Source of the DNA: Holothuria scabra
Lineage: Eukaryota > Echinodermata > Holothuroidea > Aspidochirotida > Holothuriidae
NCBI GenBank assembly: GCA_037179385.1
Contig: CM074180.1
Span: 29,741,455-29,805,454, forward strand
Direction: 5' to 3'
DNA length: 64,000 nucleotides
The notes below the pieces were generated by a model that saw only the letters and a list, made by a program, of their open reading frames with translations, was not told where the DNA came from and made no database searches. Below are positions 24,314-37,570 of the stretch, in pieces. Position 1 is the stretch's first letter, and each line of letters starts with the position of its first letter. A program made the translations under genes and the position numbers.

Positions 24314-26459
24314 TGTAACTACTAACAAGAACGTAAACCTACCAACCGGGGGATTCATATATAATTGGGAAGGGGTACGGGAGGGATGGCAAAAGCAAGA
24401 CATGATTTAAGATTTCTATTTGAAGCTCTGTAGTGTCCATCTTTGTGTGTCTTAGTTGCCATGATAAGTGCGGTACATGTCTTGACGAAAGACTGCATTC
24501 CAATCTTCAGTGCTATTCATCAGGAAATGTGACAAGACTGCTATGTTTTGTAGAAACATTATTGAACATAGTTTGTTTGACTTACAGGGCCAAATTAAGG
24601 GAGTTGTTATTTCTTCTGCACCCAGTAAATTGAGAAAGTTTGCATTAACTTTAAAGAGTATAGATAGAAGTGTTACTGCATTGTTATCCGTAAGTCTGAT
24701 TTTAATTTTTAAAGTTAATTTGCCCTGGTTTCATGACTTTTTCTGAGAAACATAATGTCAACTTTACAAGTTTAGAGATACATTATGTAACCTTTGTGTC
24801 AGGTGAATTATTTATACATCTGTGCCACCATACAAAACAAGTTAAAGAAAAAAATAGAAAGAAAGTCCTGATGAAGAAAGTCCATGAGCATCAACATAAG
24901 GCTACCAAAAATATGAAATATGCTTGGCATTATGCTATGACTAGCATCTGCTGTTTACTAATGAATTAACTACATAAAAAACAGGTTAATCAAACATAGC
25001 TGTTACCATCATGAGGTAATTATATTGACAATAAATTATTTTTTGTAGGTCTATGATGTCACCGCCATGTGACATAATTTGAATGGACAAGACCAGCTGG
25101 TAGGGAGCTGTGCCATTAGTCATGCCATATCAATTCTTGTTATGGTAATTCATTAAAGCTGAATACGATGCAAACATTTAACATTTTTCGTTCCGCCACG
25201 GATATTTGATGGTGAATTTGGAGGTGTATTTGTTCGGTCGATTTTGGCTGGCTGCTCTCCACTATTCTTGAAACAAAACTATTTGTCTTGTCAATAATGG
25301 AGGATTTCATATCATGTGTTGTTAAGTTTTTTTGACTTCCTTATCAGTTCACAGTCATAACATCAGACAGAAGCTGATGTGGTGTTGAAATGGGATATTT
25401 TCATATCTACCATATGGTGGAGGATAGCTGACAAGAAGTATTACGGGGTGTGTCGTGGACGAAATTGGGAGGGAGAGATCAGTCATGAACATGAGTGTGG
25501 GTGGTACTATATTTTGATTGGGAAGGGTTTCTGTTTCCTCACGAATTGCATAGTAGAGTAGTGGAGTTTTAAGAAGCTCTGTTTGTGAGGAAGGATAAAC
25601 ATTTTCCCCAGGACTGGAATGAAAGTAAGTCAAAATGAGACAATGTCCTGAGTGTGACGCTTTTTGAATATCTAAAAGTATAACAATGACCCTTTTACTT
25701 TTTTACTTGTTTGATATTTCAGTGAAAAACGATTCTTACAGCATTTATATCCCTCCTCCCTCAAGTGGCACCCTTCTTCCTCTCCCCCCCCCACCCCACA
25801 TGCTTCTCCCCAGGAAATTATATTCTGGCCTCTAATTTACTCTATTTGAAAAAAGAAATGGTTGGAGTGATAGACTTGATGGGATTTTTTGGTATCAGTC
25901 CCTTCCTTACCTCGTATTCACATTTATGTAACATTATGTAAGTTTTGGGGAATCAAAGTACACAGAAATTTGCCCTTACTGAATAGGTGTGCTTTAGTAA
26001 ATTTCATTTCTCTGTGTAGACTGCCATTAGTCCTGTCTGCTGTAACTCACTTTTCGCAGAGGAGCTCATGCTATACTAATTGTCTCACCTTCTGTAACTT
26101 ACCTGTCTTTGCGATGTACTTTTTAAGACACTTAACCAAGATTCCTTCTGGATACATACTACATGTCTCAATTTAATCCTGCTAAACATTGCTAGGCTAC
26201 CACTGGTATCCCTTTCATGTTAAAGTGTCCAGCTCAGTACCAGACTTTACTTCACATAAATCCATAACTACCTCGCCTTACCTTAAAAATAGACTGAAGT
26301 ACTGTACCTGTTTATAGCTGCTCAACTTCTGGAAAAGGCTTAAAGAGATAGAAACCAAGACTTGTGTAGTGGCTAGTTCATAATGATTATTGAAGATTTA
26401 GAATGTAACAGTTTTTCCTGAGCACTTTGTGTGTTGCTTTAATTGTGCAGGCCTATAAT

Positions 26460-26715
26460 TCTTGTGGCGTGCTACTCGAGTCAGCAAAAATGCACTCGCC
26501 ATAACTAGAATTTTGAGAATCTTGAGAATCACGTAACAATATTTTTCCTTAAATGTGAAATTCACTGGGATTGTTTGGTTTATCTTGAATTTACCATATG
26601 TAAGGCCTGAAACTGCAAAGATACATATGGGAAGAGAAATATACCAAAAAAAAGAAGAAAATTGTGAGATTTACCTGTTGTTTTAAAATGAGTCCGTTGC
26701 GACTGCTTTTTCTCT
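26460..26715 (-). mobile_element. Family C MITE (copy 2)
   Basis: Matches the copy at 47075: AAATGTGAAATTCACTGGGA, TTGGTTTATCTTGAATTTAC, GAAAATTGTGAGATTTACC, ending GCGACTGCTTTTTCTCT before TTAA (26716-26719). The other end is diverged. Confidence 0.5.
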
Positions 26716-27961
26716 TTAAGAACATACTGTATTTTGAGCATCTGATTTGGAGGAGTAAAAAAGCATCTATATCGCCCAGCTACATTTGAGAAAGGTGTTC
26801 TGCTTATTTGATACCTAGCAGTTGGATCATCACAAGTAAATTGGAAGTTTGTGTGATTTAAGTCATTTATTAGAGTAACTGCTGATAATTTGACTTATTA
26901 TGAAGCATTTTTTTGAGTAATGACATAAGTTAGACTCATGATATGTTCATACCCCATATGCAGACATGTAAAGCAGGATAAGGGTTTGTAGCAAATTTTT
27001 CTCCATATTGTCCCTCTCTTCATATGCTTACTGTTCAGGATACCATTACTGCCTGCGAATAGTGTCTGTCAAAAAGCAATATCGCTTTAGGATCATATCT
27101 TCTGAGGGCGCCATAGGACCTTACCCAACTTAAGATCCTTTTCTGCCTTTTGGAGCTCAATGAATTTCACATTGATTGTCTCTTGTCCAAATGTCACATA
27201 TTTTATTCCAACTTAAAAAAGTTTCAGCCACAAATGTACTGTACGTAGTCACTCTAAACTGACTGAGGTGTCCCTTTTCCAATCCAAAATTTTGCTACCA
27301 TTGAGATTGACAGACAAGGGTACCTCTCAGCTAGCAGAAATGATTCAGACTGTGTGACCTTTTAGCATTGCTGGAAGAGAGATAGTTTGGTGGTTACATT
27401 TACTGTACCACAATCTTGAAGGTGCTTTCCCTGTGGTTGTGTTCTGAACGGACATAACACACATACCACACACAGCAGGTAACAAATCAAAGTCCTGCTT
27501 ATCATACTGTAGCAATATCATAGAAAGTTACCTAGTAACAGAGTTTGCCAAAATAACTTCTTACAGTGCATAAACATTGCCACCAAAGAAATTATTGTGT
27601 GGATGAAATAAATTTAAAGAGGTGGTGACCTAATTAATTGCAACACTTTCCTTTAAGAAATTATACATCTGGTCATTACACTCAGTATGAGAAAATTTGA
27701 CTCCTTGGAAATTTCAGTTTTGTGAAACTGTAGACACATCAAATGTGGGAAAAGATTAAACTCTCTTTTTTCACTTTTCCCCTCAAAGATCATTCCATCA
27801 AATTGACACTCCATCGCATCAGAATCGCATAATGGCATCTTACCATAAATACTGCATTGCAATTTGTTTAAATTCAAGTATTTCATCAAATTTTATTAGT
27901 TCTATGAGATTAAACAACACGCACCCAGCATGAAAGCATCATTATAGTTTCAACTAGATAA

Positions 27962-28035
27962 AAAGGTAAAGGGTTAGAGTTAGATGAAGTTTCACAGCCA
28001 AGTTTCTAACCTATTGGTCCAAGGTGAGCCGGCTA
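27962..28035 (-). mobile_element. SINE tail fragment (copy 3, reverse)
   Basis: Reverse complement carries GACCAATAGGTTAGAAACTTG and GCTGTGAAACTTCATCTAAC, matching the SINE 3' body; the head is absent. Confidence 0.6.
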
Positions 28036-28507
28036 TGAGAATAGAAAGGTAAAGTTTAAATATGGGTCAAGTTTTGTTTCAAATACAGTTCAAGTATGTT
28101 GCCAGTCCTTCCCTTTAGTTGCCTTGTATGCAGGCAGAAAATGCTGTGAACATATTGTGCAACCTCAAGCCTACATGCAGGGGGGTCTCATTATAGAATC
28201 CTTAAAGTTTCAGCTGATTTCTTCCTTAAGAGTTCCGTGATTCATTATACAATGTGTAGCATTAATACCCAGTCCTCACAGTATATCATGTAAAATAAAT
28301 TGTACTGAGACATTCCAACTCTTACCAACCTCATTTCTTTAACCCTAAACTAACCTTGAGACTTTATGTCATGCATGACTTGCATAACCTTAGACATTAA
28401 TATTGAGATATGAATGAGATATGAATGTGAAGAGAATGTGATTGATACCTTACAAACCAAAATGAAAATTATAATCCATGCAGTAATGTAATGCAACAAT
28501 ACTTTAC

Positions 28508-28805
28508 AGGGCTAGTTCTCTCACCCCAAACAGTACCAATTCTCCTAACCTTCCTTACTGAAGCCCCTTCCACAATTGTCTGAAATTCATCCTCATCCAG
28601 ACACAATCTCAGTTTATTGCTTCAGGGCAAGTATAGAAAAACTCAATTTATATAATCAAAACACTCTCAGTACCATTTATGCTATGCAATAAAAGCTTTG
28701 GCACTCTGCATTGTTTGAATTAGCTGTCAATCAAAGCGCTGAGCCAATTGAGAATTTAGGTACCCGGGTCCCAAAATTGTAGTTTGGGGTGAGAGGTTTG
28801 GCCCT
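28508..28805 (-). mobile_element. Family B MITE (copy 5)
   Basis: A 298-base element starting AGGGCTAGTTCTCTCACCCC and ending GGGGTGAGAGGTTTGGCCCT. The right flank is TTAA, the left TTAC (one change). One of the best preserved copies. Confidence 0.75.
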
Positions 28806-29106
28806 TTAAAAGATGTGGATGTAACTGGTCTATGAAAGTTTCCATTAGCACAGGCCTTTTTTTTTTAATTTCAATGAAGCAACAAAATTGAAATGAAAAT
28901 GTGTTCCTGTTACTTCTCCTTCATCATGCAAATCATAAGAAATCATCCCCATGCAGTTGAAGCTTGTCTGCTTTCAAGGCAAAGCAACTTCCACAAGGAG
29001 TATTGACTCCTAAAAGTTCCTTCATCCGGAAATAATAAAACATCTCATTCAAATGAAAATATGGAATGCTGGGCTATGTTTTTTCACTTGGGATCTCATA
29101 TTACAG

Positions 29107-29145
29107 TTTATTCGGCAATCCTCTTTATCCAATTCAGGCAAAGCT
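29107..29145 (+). other. Candidate 39-base in-frame microexon
   Basis: The acceptor (gttttttcacttgg, then ctcatattacag) and donor AAGCT|gtaagtatg are both good. At 39 bases it keeps the frame; from the CG left by exon 23488-23687 it reads R-LFGNPLYPIQAK and rejoins exon 50728-50920 as Leu-AAQKL. It is open in more than one frame, so openness is weak evidence. Confidence 0.18.
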
Positions 29146-29659
29146 GTAAGTATGTTATTTGTTAGAGGCAGGCTAGGCAAGGGAATCAATGGTTCCATGT
29201 GTTATGATAACCTATCCTAAAATAAACTCTGTCCAAACTTATCCATGGAAAACTTTCAAATCAGTTTAACATATGAATAGAAAACCCAGGAGGAGTTTTG
29301 AAGGATTTGTTTATTCAGTATATTTTAAAATTCTTTTGCCTAAAAGGCAGAAGAGTATATTGATTACTGTTAAGTTGGTGCCAGTATATCATATAACATC
29401 CTGCCATTGGGGAGTCAGGCATTATTTTGGACAAACTGGAGACTGTAAAGAAAGTTTTTTTTAAAGATTTTATGTATTTTATCAATTTGTCCTCCCTCTG
29501 AGGGTTATCAGTCATTGAGGCGCATGAAGAGTTCAAAATGTTGAAGTATTGTAGCTTAACTTTTGATTTTCATTTCAAAGTTTCATGTTTTGCTTGGCAT
29601 GATGAATACGTGTTCCTATTTGTCATTTTAATGTAGGCTACTATAAGTTTTCCCCTCAA

Positions 29660-29909
29660 AGGGCAAGAGCAGTCCCCTTACACTTATTTTGAAACATTAG
29701 ATAAATCTCACAATTTTCTTCTTGTTTCCCTTCAAAGTACCAATATATTTTTTTCTTCAGTATTGCATATTCCAAATAAAACCAAGTGCTCAGAAACTCC
29801 TAGTGAATTTCACATTTGAAGAGAAAAAAATACTGTCACATGACTCTCAATAGCTAATAAGGAAACAGAACTACACTACTTCAAGTGGGTGACTGCATTT
29901 TCCCCCTTT
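29660..29909 (+). mobile_element. Family C MITE (copy 3)
   Basis: Starts AGGGCAAGAGCAGTCCCC after TCAA. It contains TATTGCATATTCCAAATAAA, GTGAATTTCACATTTGAAGAG and GTCACATGACTCTCAATAGC, and ends GTGGGTGACTGC. Confidence 0.6.
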
Positions 29910-32900
29910 CAGTTTTAGTTTCAGTCACATCCCTTTACCCTTTTTGGCCCATAGCAACCATTAAACCTCATCTAATAACTAACCCAAACAAACCTTTTCA
30001 CAACATAAACAAAGTTCACATTTTTCATTTCAATCAGCAGTTTGATGAACCTTAAACATTTACTGTACCCTAAAATATTTATTCAACTGCTCCTGAAGCT
30101 TTCCTTAACCCATCGTTGCTCTGACCTCTCTTGTTACAGCACAAACTACATTTTAAGATGGGTACTTACTTTGAAAAGGCCCACTTAAAACAGGGGCCCA
30201 GTGTTCTTCAGGGCATTCTGGGGAATTTCCCTTTCATGTGTGCCTAGTGATCATCAAAATGGGTGTGGCCCTCAGTAGTGGCTTCCCTTTAATTATGATG
30301 TGGGTATAAACGGGAACTGAGAAATCTCTTCTTTGCCTATGCATGCTGTTACAATTCCAAGATCTGGAGGTGGTTCCTGAAAATGATGTGAGGAGAGCAG
30401 AATTCGAGAAGAGCTCACTTCTTAGGCAGACATATTTAGCTGGCATTTGAAATGGACATGATTTGTGTTTGACAGTAGCCAGGCTAGTAATAACTTTTAC
30501 AAACCAAGATAATTTTGCACCATGTTTTAGGATATATTGGTATTGAAAGTGACACAAACAGTACTTAGTAAAACAACACAGTGGTAATAGGAAGGCACTA
30601 ATGGTTGTCAGGTAGCGCTGATTCTGGTTTCCCTCCAAATTTGATTTGTACAAAATGAAGAACCTGTGTGGTTAATGGAGCAGTTGCAACACAGGCTTTG
30701 CTAAAAGTGCATCAAGTTATTGACAATTTGTGACTTCATCTCAAGTTCGCAGGATCTCTGTTAATCTAATAAAACTACGAAGAAATGAGATTTGTTGGAG
30801 GGGAGTTTTAGCAAAGCTGTAAAGAGTCTGTTTGATTCACTTAGTTTTTCTCCAGACTTAACTTAAACAGGGGACTTGCAAATGAACATGTGGTTTCCTC
30901 TTCCTGGTGGTGTGAGATCACACATATTGGAAGACCCGAGGGAACCGACTTAAGCAAAGTGAGGAAATCAATTAGCACTGAAGAAAGCCACTTGCTGATC
31001 TTGTTTCTTCACAAACTGAATTTGATTTCATTTATTGATGCTAAAAGTGTTCAATTTATTGGATTTTACTATCATGACACATTCTCAGTAGACGTTAAGA
31101 CTGCAGGATTAATATAACTGTATGCATAGTCATGACTGAAAAGTTGGGACAGGTGGAAAGAAAGATACACCTTGGCCCCAATTTTAAGGAATTTTTGTTA
31201 AGACTCTGTGTTGTTTACTTCAGATAATAATAAATGATCTATGCATATCAAAATTTCATAGGTGATAGACCTGCATTTGGAAACAAAAATTAATGAAATG
31301 AGTGGCCAATGAAATAAATCAGGCGTTGGCAGCCTTTACATGATTGGTTGGAGAGATGAATAGTTGGGTGAATGAAGGCATTGTAGAAGATTTTGCCTTT
31401 AAGAGTGGTAATAATGGAAGTGTAAAGAATGTGAGGAGTTTTGAGGTTTTCATAGGGAATTCATTCAGTCTTTTGAAACCATGGGAGCATGTTCTCCAAT
31501 CACACAATCAGCTCCACAGTGCATTGTTTGTATAGTTGAATGATTGAAAGGAGGACCTTCATGTTTGGGCATGTGACAACAGGCTAGAATGAAAAGTAAC
31601 ATTTTTACTTCCCATTCTTTTCAAGTATGGCTTCTTTGCTGTGGTCTGAGAAGCTGCATTTTGAAGTTTCAACAAACCGCAGATTCCATTGATACTGCAA
31701 CTGCTGCAAGCACATAATCATAACACTTACCTACCTATGAATATACCAGAAAAGTCATTTTCATAGCTGAAATGCCAAATTCCACACATTGGAAACTCAT
31801 CTCTATCTGTTGTAATGAAAGGGGGGATTGGGTGAAGAGGAAGGTTAAAAAAAAGGCTGTTTTCTTTCAGCTCTGTGTTGAAACAGGGATTTGACAAATA
31901 GTATAACCTCCTTCTTGAATGTTATGGGAGAACACAATGCAAACATTGTAGAGAACAAAATGATTTTGTACTTGTACATGACAGGGACATTACCTTGGAG
32001 CTACACCTCTATGGAAAGTTGAGTCTTTTCTGGATTTGTGGCCAGGCATCAGCTCAGTAGATTCTGATAACCTGTCTGTGTGGAATGAAAATGGTTTCAA
32101 GTTCAACCCAGGCAAGCCACCTTACAGGGAAGTTGCCTTCAGTTGAATGACCCCATGGGCAGTTAATATCACCTCTGACATTGGTGCAATCCCTGGTAGG
32201 TTCTTGTCATTGTGGTTAACCAAAATGTCAACCTATTTCAGATTGTTACAAATTTTGAATGGGGTGTGACTGTAATTGGTAAGTGCCTCAGGCTGGGGTA
32301 AATCAGTACAGACTGTTGGTGTTCCCAGAAGTATTTCACCACAAAAATTGAGGTAATTTGCTGCATATCTGTCCCACAATTGGAACTCCTCAAATGCAAG
32401 ACTTGATTTCAGAGGAGCCTAGCTAGCTAGCTGTGTACAAAAGATTTCTATTTTTTGGAAGGGGGGGGGAGCAGAGTTTGGTTGGTGTGGAAATGAGAAA
32501 AAGTCATACCTGAAGGCACTTTTTGGACCCTATATTATCAAAAGTAGGATACTCCTTAACTCCTAAGTTCAAAAAGAGAACAAAAGTTTTTGTAACTTAC
32601 CTGTAGCTAGTGAACAAGTGTGGGTTATAAAAAAGTTTGTCACAGGCTATTTATTTATTTATTTTGTCACACTTTTTGCTTTTAGTTAAAATGCCTTATA
32701 GCAGAACACCTGCTACTTTCACACCACACTGTCAAATTCTTCAATTTCTACAATTTAACAAGGTTGAAGTTCATCTTGAACCCAATCTATATGGTTTAAA
32801 CTTCATTACTTTTTGACTCTGTGTGGGATTGTGAAAACTTACTGAGACTGTCATATTTTAAAAGTTTTTAAGCTGTGTGGTCCACTTCCTGCTGTTAATT

Positions 32901-32955
32901 TTAAAAAGATTTCCAAACACCCATCAAGTTGATGAAACTTACATATAATTATCAA

Positions 32956-33258
32956 ACACTCTAAAAATTAAAAAAAATGTAATGTCACTTATAACAAGAG
33001 TGAATGTTATAAATTTAACTCCAAAAGAGCAAACATTCACCCTAAGAAAAGTGAAATTCACATCCAAAATAGTGAGGTTTCACTCTTGATGGAGTACCAA
33101 CAGGGACCACTCAATCAAAAAGAGGGATCCCTTGAAACACTTGTCAAAGAGTGAATTTTCACTCCTTTTAGAGTGAATATGTCATTCTTCTTGGAGTGAA
33201 TTGACACCTTTCACTCTTTTAGAGAGTGACTAAGTTCACTCTTGTGTTTTTAGGGTGT
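32956..33258. mobile_element. MITE with ACACYCTAAAAA termini and repeated AGAGTGAA motifs
   Basis: Ends ACACTCTAAAAATT and GTTTTTAGGGTGT are inverted. The 303 bases between carry at least eight copies of CACTCTT/AGAGTGAA-like words in both orientations, a subterminal-repeat pattern typical of transposase binding. Target duplication not clear. Confidence 0.6.
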
Positions 33259-33611
33259 AGGAGCTGTAATCTTTTAGAAAGATGCTTGTTGGGTTAATTA
33301 CAACCTTTAAAAATCTAGTAGTGAATGGTATCTAAATATTTCCTTCTTCCCCATTTCATTGTAACATATATAACTTGCATGAGAAGTGTTTTTAACATTT
33401 GTTGAATACTGCTCAGAAGATTTGAAGTAAAAAAAGCAGAGCTACTTAATATATCAAGGTACTTTTCAGCTGTATTCATTTAACAGAGCAAACATGAAAC
33501 AGAAGTGTTCGTTTATGTTTTAGTATGTACAGCCCTTTTTAGTAGCAGATATATGGTTCAGGAACTCAACTCAGTATTTGAAGTGATGAGGTTTATCTTT
33601 TATAGAAGGCC

Positions 33612-33655
33612 TGATCCTCTGGTTAGAAACTGGACCATAAAACTACATAAACTGA
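33612..33655 (+). mobile_element. SINE tail fragment (copy 4)
   Basis: CTGGTTAGAAACTGGACC and ATAAAACTACAT match the end of the SINE; only about 45 bases remain, abutting a family B remnant. Confidence 0.4.
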
Positions 33656-33667
33656 CCCACTTGCACC

Positions 33668-33905
33668 AACAGTTCCAATTCTCCTAACCTACCATACTTA
33701 CTAAAGCTCCTCTCATAACCGTCTGAAAATTAAATTCATTCAGACACCATCTTCTTCAAGGTGAGTGTACAAGACCCCAATGTGTGACCAAAATACTCTC
33801 AGTACAGTACAGTACAGCACAGCACAACACAGCACAGTACATGCTCTTAAATATGAGCTTGTCACTCTGCATATTTTTAACTTGCTGTCAGTCAAAGGAA
33901 TTAAG
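33668..33905 (-). mobile_element. Family B MITE remnant (copy 6)
   Basis: Interior matches include CAGTTCCAATTCTCCTAACC, ACCGTCTGAAAATTAAATTC and AAAATACTCTCAGTACAG. Both termini are lost, and a pentanucleotide tract at 33803-33841 has expanded at the CTCAGTACAG position. Confidence 0.55.
33803..33841. repeat. Pentanucleotide repeat (AGTAC/AGCAC)n
   Basis: CAGTACAGTACAGTACAGCA, then CAGCACAACACAGCACAGTA; it grew from the CTCAGTACAG motif of a family B remnant. Confidence 0.8.
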
Positions 33906-34386
33906 AATATGCAGTACAGGCCCATTCAAATTGAATAAGTGTGTCAGGGTATAAAAGATCTTAAAATGACTCCTTTCAATCATGCACAGTGGAATTTGCT
34001 GTCTTGGGACATTGATCTTCTATCAAGTTTCTCCCTCTAAAAGACCCTTCCCCCACCCTCTCTGATGAAAAATCTAAAAGTGGAAAGTATAGTTTCACAT
34101 TTCCACCTATACTATGGATACTTTTTCTTTGATTCAGATTCAGATGTGTAAAGTTAAAACCTATGAACCCACAAAACCAACCTATTAAGCCCCACTTTTC
34201 AATTTGATTGCATCATTGATGAATGTATAACCCAAAGACAAGTCCTAATACAGTCTCACTCATTCACCACTATCGTTGCAATCTATTTTCCCCCGAATAC
34301 AAGAGTGCTCATAATTTCCTTACCTTAGCTCACTCCCAGTAATCTATTTTACTTTAACAACTTGCCTTCTCCTCCTCCTCCTACAG

Positions 34387-34453
34387 GCTTGAGAGCAAGG
34401 AGCTTTATAATATCTTTTCCGATGAGTACATTTATTGCTTGCCTAAGGCTTCT
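34387..34453 (+). CDS. Candidate 67-base cassette exon, frame-shifting
   Basis: A long pyrimidine tract (cttctcctcctcctcctacag) precedes it and CTTCT|gtaagtg follows, both strong splice signals. Read on from the CG left by exon 23488-23687 it gives an Arg codon and 22 open codons, RLESKELYNIFSDEYIYCL and so on. Because 67 is not a multiple of three, including it moves exon 50728-50920 into its +1 frame, where translation stops at TAG 50887-50889, before the predicted motor. It could be a regulated poison or truncating cassette, or a decoy exon. Nothing in the peptide is recognised. Support is from splice signals and the open frame only. Confidence 0.3.
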
Positions 34454-34719
34454 GTAAGTGAATTAGGTTTAGCAGTCATTGGATTTTCCATTCATATTTT
34501 AAAAAGCCTGCTTCATATTCTTATTGCTTTATCAACCACTTATTAATTCATGTGTTTTCCTGGGATGTGTATAATCCTGTTTAGTGCATGTGTGAGGTTG
34601 GGAACCAGATGCAGTGGTCTTCTTTAAGCATTGGAACCAAATTGCCACCAAACAAGTCAGAAATGCCTGGATGCTAATACAGGGTTGCAAATATTTTGTT
34701 TTTACGGACTTGTGAGAAC

Positions 34720-34795
34720 ATTTGTGTATGTGTGTGTGTGTGTGACAGTGGGTGTGTGTGTGGGTTTTTTTTGGGGGGGGGGAGAGGGGGGATCT
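34720..34795. repeat. TG and G-rich simple repeat
   Basis: Two TG tracts followed by T and G runs (TTTTTTTTGGGGGGGGGG and similar). Confidence 0.8.
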
Positions 34796-37329
34796 TGCTC
34801 TTTGTTTGCATGCACGTGCATTTCTTGCTTACATGAGCCACCTGACTCTATATCCAGAGATGGAAACAATGTTTATTTCCACAAGTTGGAAATTTCCCTC
34901 CAGTTATCCAAATCTTCTTCCAAAGTGACAGTATTTCCTTTAAAGGAGCCTCCCATTTTCCAAAATTGTTCCACCCATGCTATATCAACCATAAATTGTG
35001 CTATTTGAATGCACACCTGTCAACTAGCAAAATCCCAAATTGTTAAATGTACTCCCTATACACTGTCAGAAGTTTGCACTTTTTCTTACCGTAAATTTCT
35101 GTAACACAAAATAGATTAGTCCAAATATTTAAGTTCAAGATTCCTCAGTATCAACTTTCTCTCAAGTTTATCCTTTTTTTCTATGTCAGAATTCAAATTT
35201 GTACCTCAACAATGCAGGTGCTTCACTTCAACAGGTTCAGTAGCAATGTACTCTAAGGGGGATGTTAAATATTGAGTAAATACAGGACACTTTTAAAGTC
35301 CTTAGAGTGAATACCACCTGTATACTTTTCTGGTCCACTTTTCGGGTCAAGTTGACAGCAATTGGCTTTTGACTATTTAAAGTGTTAGCTGGACTTTAAG
35401 TGAGCAGCACCATTAACATAAATCAATAATAGTTCAGTATCTAAGCATACCAAAGGAGGAATGATTGTGAAGAGGAGGGATGTTGTTCGCAAATTTAAAT
35501 GATGCCAAATTAGTAGATCGCAGCAAATGGGAAAATCAGGGGAAAAATTAAAAAGAGATTTAGAATTGCTGCCCTTTTTCAATGCCAGCCACAGTTTAAA
35601 GGATAAATAACCATCATTGAATTAGATAATGAAATGCAGACTGTGAATAAGATATCTCATATTGTTTATTGGTGGTTAAAAGTTTGTTAATGAATTTTTG
35701 TGGAACTTTTTGATCTTTTAAATGCACCAGATGGTTTCTGCCTAAGAACTTTTATGTATATATTATTACAAGCCATGTAATAGTTTCTCCAGTAGAACTT
35801 TTAAATCATAATGGCTAAGGGGGGTTGTGGCAACCTTTCTAAAATTAACTACCTATGAAGACTCCCTTTGGATTCATGAATTCCATTTAGGAGAGTGCCC
35901 CTATTTTAATCAATGTTTAATTTTGGTAATGAAAAAACACCACCACAGGTTTCAAATAATATTACGAAAGCTGAAAATGCATTGACATGTTTCGATGTTC
36001 CTCCATGCGATTGTCATATTAATTTGCGGGCAGTATGATGGTTGTTCAAATTTGAGAGTGTCCTGATCTGCCTCTTCATCTGTTGAGAGGTTTTATAGGT
36101 CAACCAGGTGAGATTTGCTTCTTCATTTAGATCTAGAGGTGATATTGAATCACCCCCAGGTATTAAACAGTTGTGAGCCCCCAGTGGTAGTCATCAAATA
36201 GACCTATGTTTGGAGAGGGAAGGTCTTTAAGTAGCTAAAGGAGTTTTTCATTACTTAGTTACTGATTTGCTGTGGGGAAATTAGTCAGGAAACAGTGGAG
36301 CAAAAACAACCATGGATGTTTTCCTTGGAACTGGTAGCTACAAGTCAGGAAACTTCGGAGAAAGTGAAACCTTCTCAAGGCTGATACTGTGGGCACATTG
36401 ATGCAATATTCGTTCAGCAAGCATGACCTGAAATTACCCGAAAAAGCAATGCCCTGTATTTTCCAGTGAATTATTGGAAACTAAAATGTCATTGAACTGA
36501 AAAGAACTGCAAATCATATTTGTGTCATAATTGAAAATCTTCTAGGTATTGGTTATTAAAAACTAAACATCCCCAAGTTTACCCTGTGTTACTTGGATTA
36601 AGGAACTTTCATGGCAGGGTTAGATGTTTTACTGCATTACCTCATATTTCTCTTCATTCTCTTAGCAAAAGAACCTCAAAATTTCATCAAATCTTTTCAT
36701 CTTTCTTGGTAGTTACCCTGTCATACATGCACAGTTATGAAGTGGTATTGTAAGTTGTAACCTACTTAAAATGATTGATGTGCAACATGTTATTGTATAC
36801 ATTTTTAGTATGTCAAAGTCCCAAACCAGGTCAAGAGTTCATAGTAATATCTTTCATCAGAGAGGTTATGAGGGGTTCCTGTTGCCATTTTGGGAGGATC
36901 TGAGGACAGAATTACATAAAGCAGTCTTTGAAAAAGAGGTGCCCTTTAGAAAATGTTTTTGGAAGGATGGAAAAAAATTAGCCTTAGGTTTGTTTCATAA
37001 AAGCATCTTTTAAATGATGTTCAGCCACAGAGGGGCCATATTGTTCAGAAGGGAAGATGACTGGGCAAGGAGATATTTCAAAGGTTGTGATTTTTGACAC
37101 GTCTGCAAAAAGCGAGAGATTGTCTCAGAATGTCTTACGGTTTGTTTGAAATAGTACTAGGCTCAATGATTTGTACACCTACACCAAGTAAGTAAGAAGA
37201 ATTTTTGTACTTTTCACAGAAACTAAAACCAAGCTTTTAAAATGTTTCATTCTGTTATTTTACTTCATTTTGTGATGGATACCTTCTTTCTGTGGGTTGA
37301 ATTTAAATGAAGTGGTTCATCATCGTAAA

Positions 37330-37570
37330 CTACAATTTTTACCTGAATTCTACAGAAATTCTCAATTTGCACAGTGCTCTTTGATTGACATCAAATTCAA
37401 AAAGTACATAATATGCATAGTAGCTCATATTACATATTTCCTTAGAATGTTCAGAAATTTCTTATAAGGGCTTTGTATACTCAACAGGGTATACCCTGTG
37501 GCAATAACTGTAATGATGTGTGGATGAGGATGAGCTTTTGACAATTTTGGGAGTGTTGCAAAGTTGAAGA
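37330..37570 (+). mobile_element. Family B MITE remnant (copy 7)
   Basis: AACTACAATTTTTACC, GAAATTCTCAATTTGCAC, CTCTTTGATTGACATC and GTGTGGATGAGGATGAGC follow the family order; the termini are degraded. Confidence 0.5.

Noticed and set aside
24053..24403. 116-codon open frame on the - strand
   Set aside because: Lies mostly across the 23861-24313 MITE and its flank.
30234..30653. 139-codon open frame on the - strand
   Set aside because: Low-information composition with scattered Cys, Ser and Leu, no domain and no splice context.
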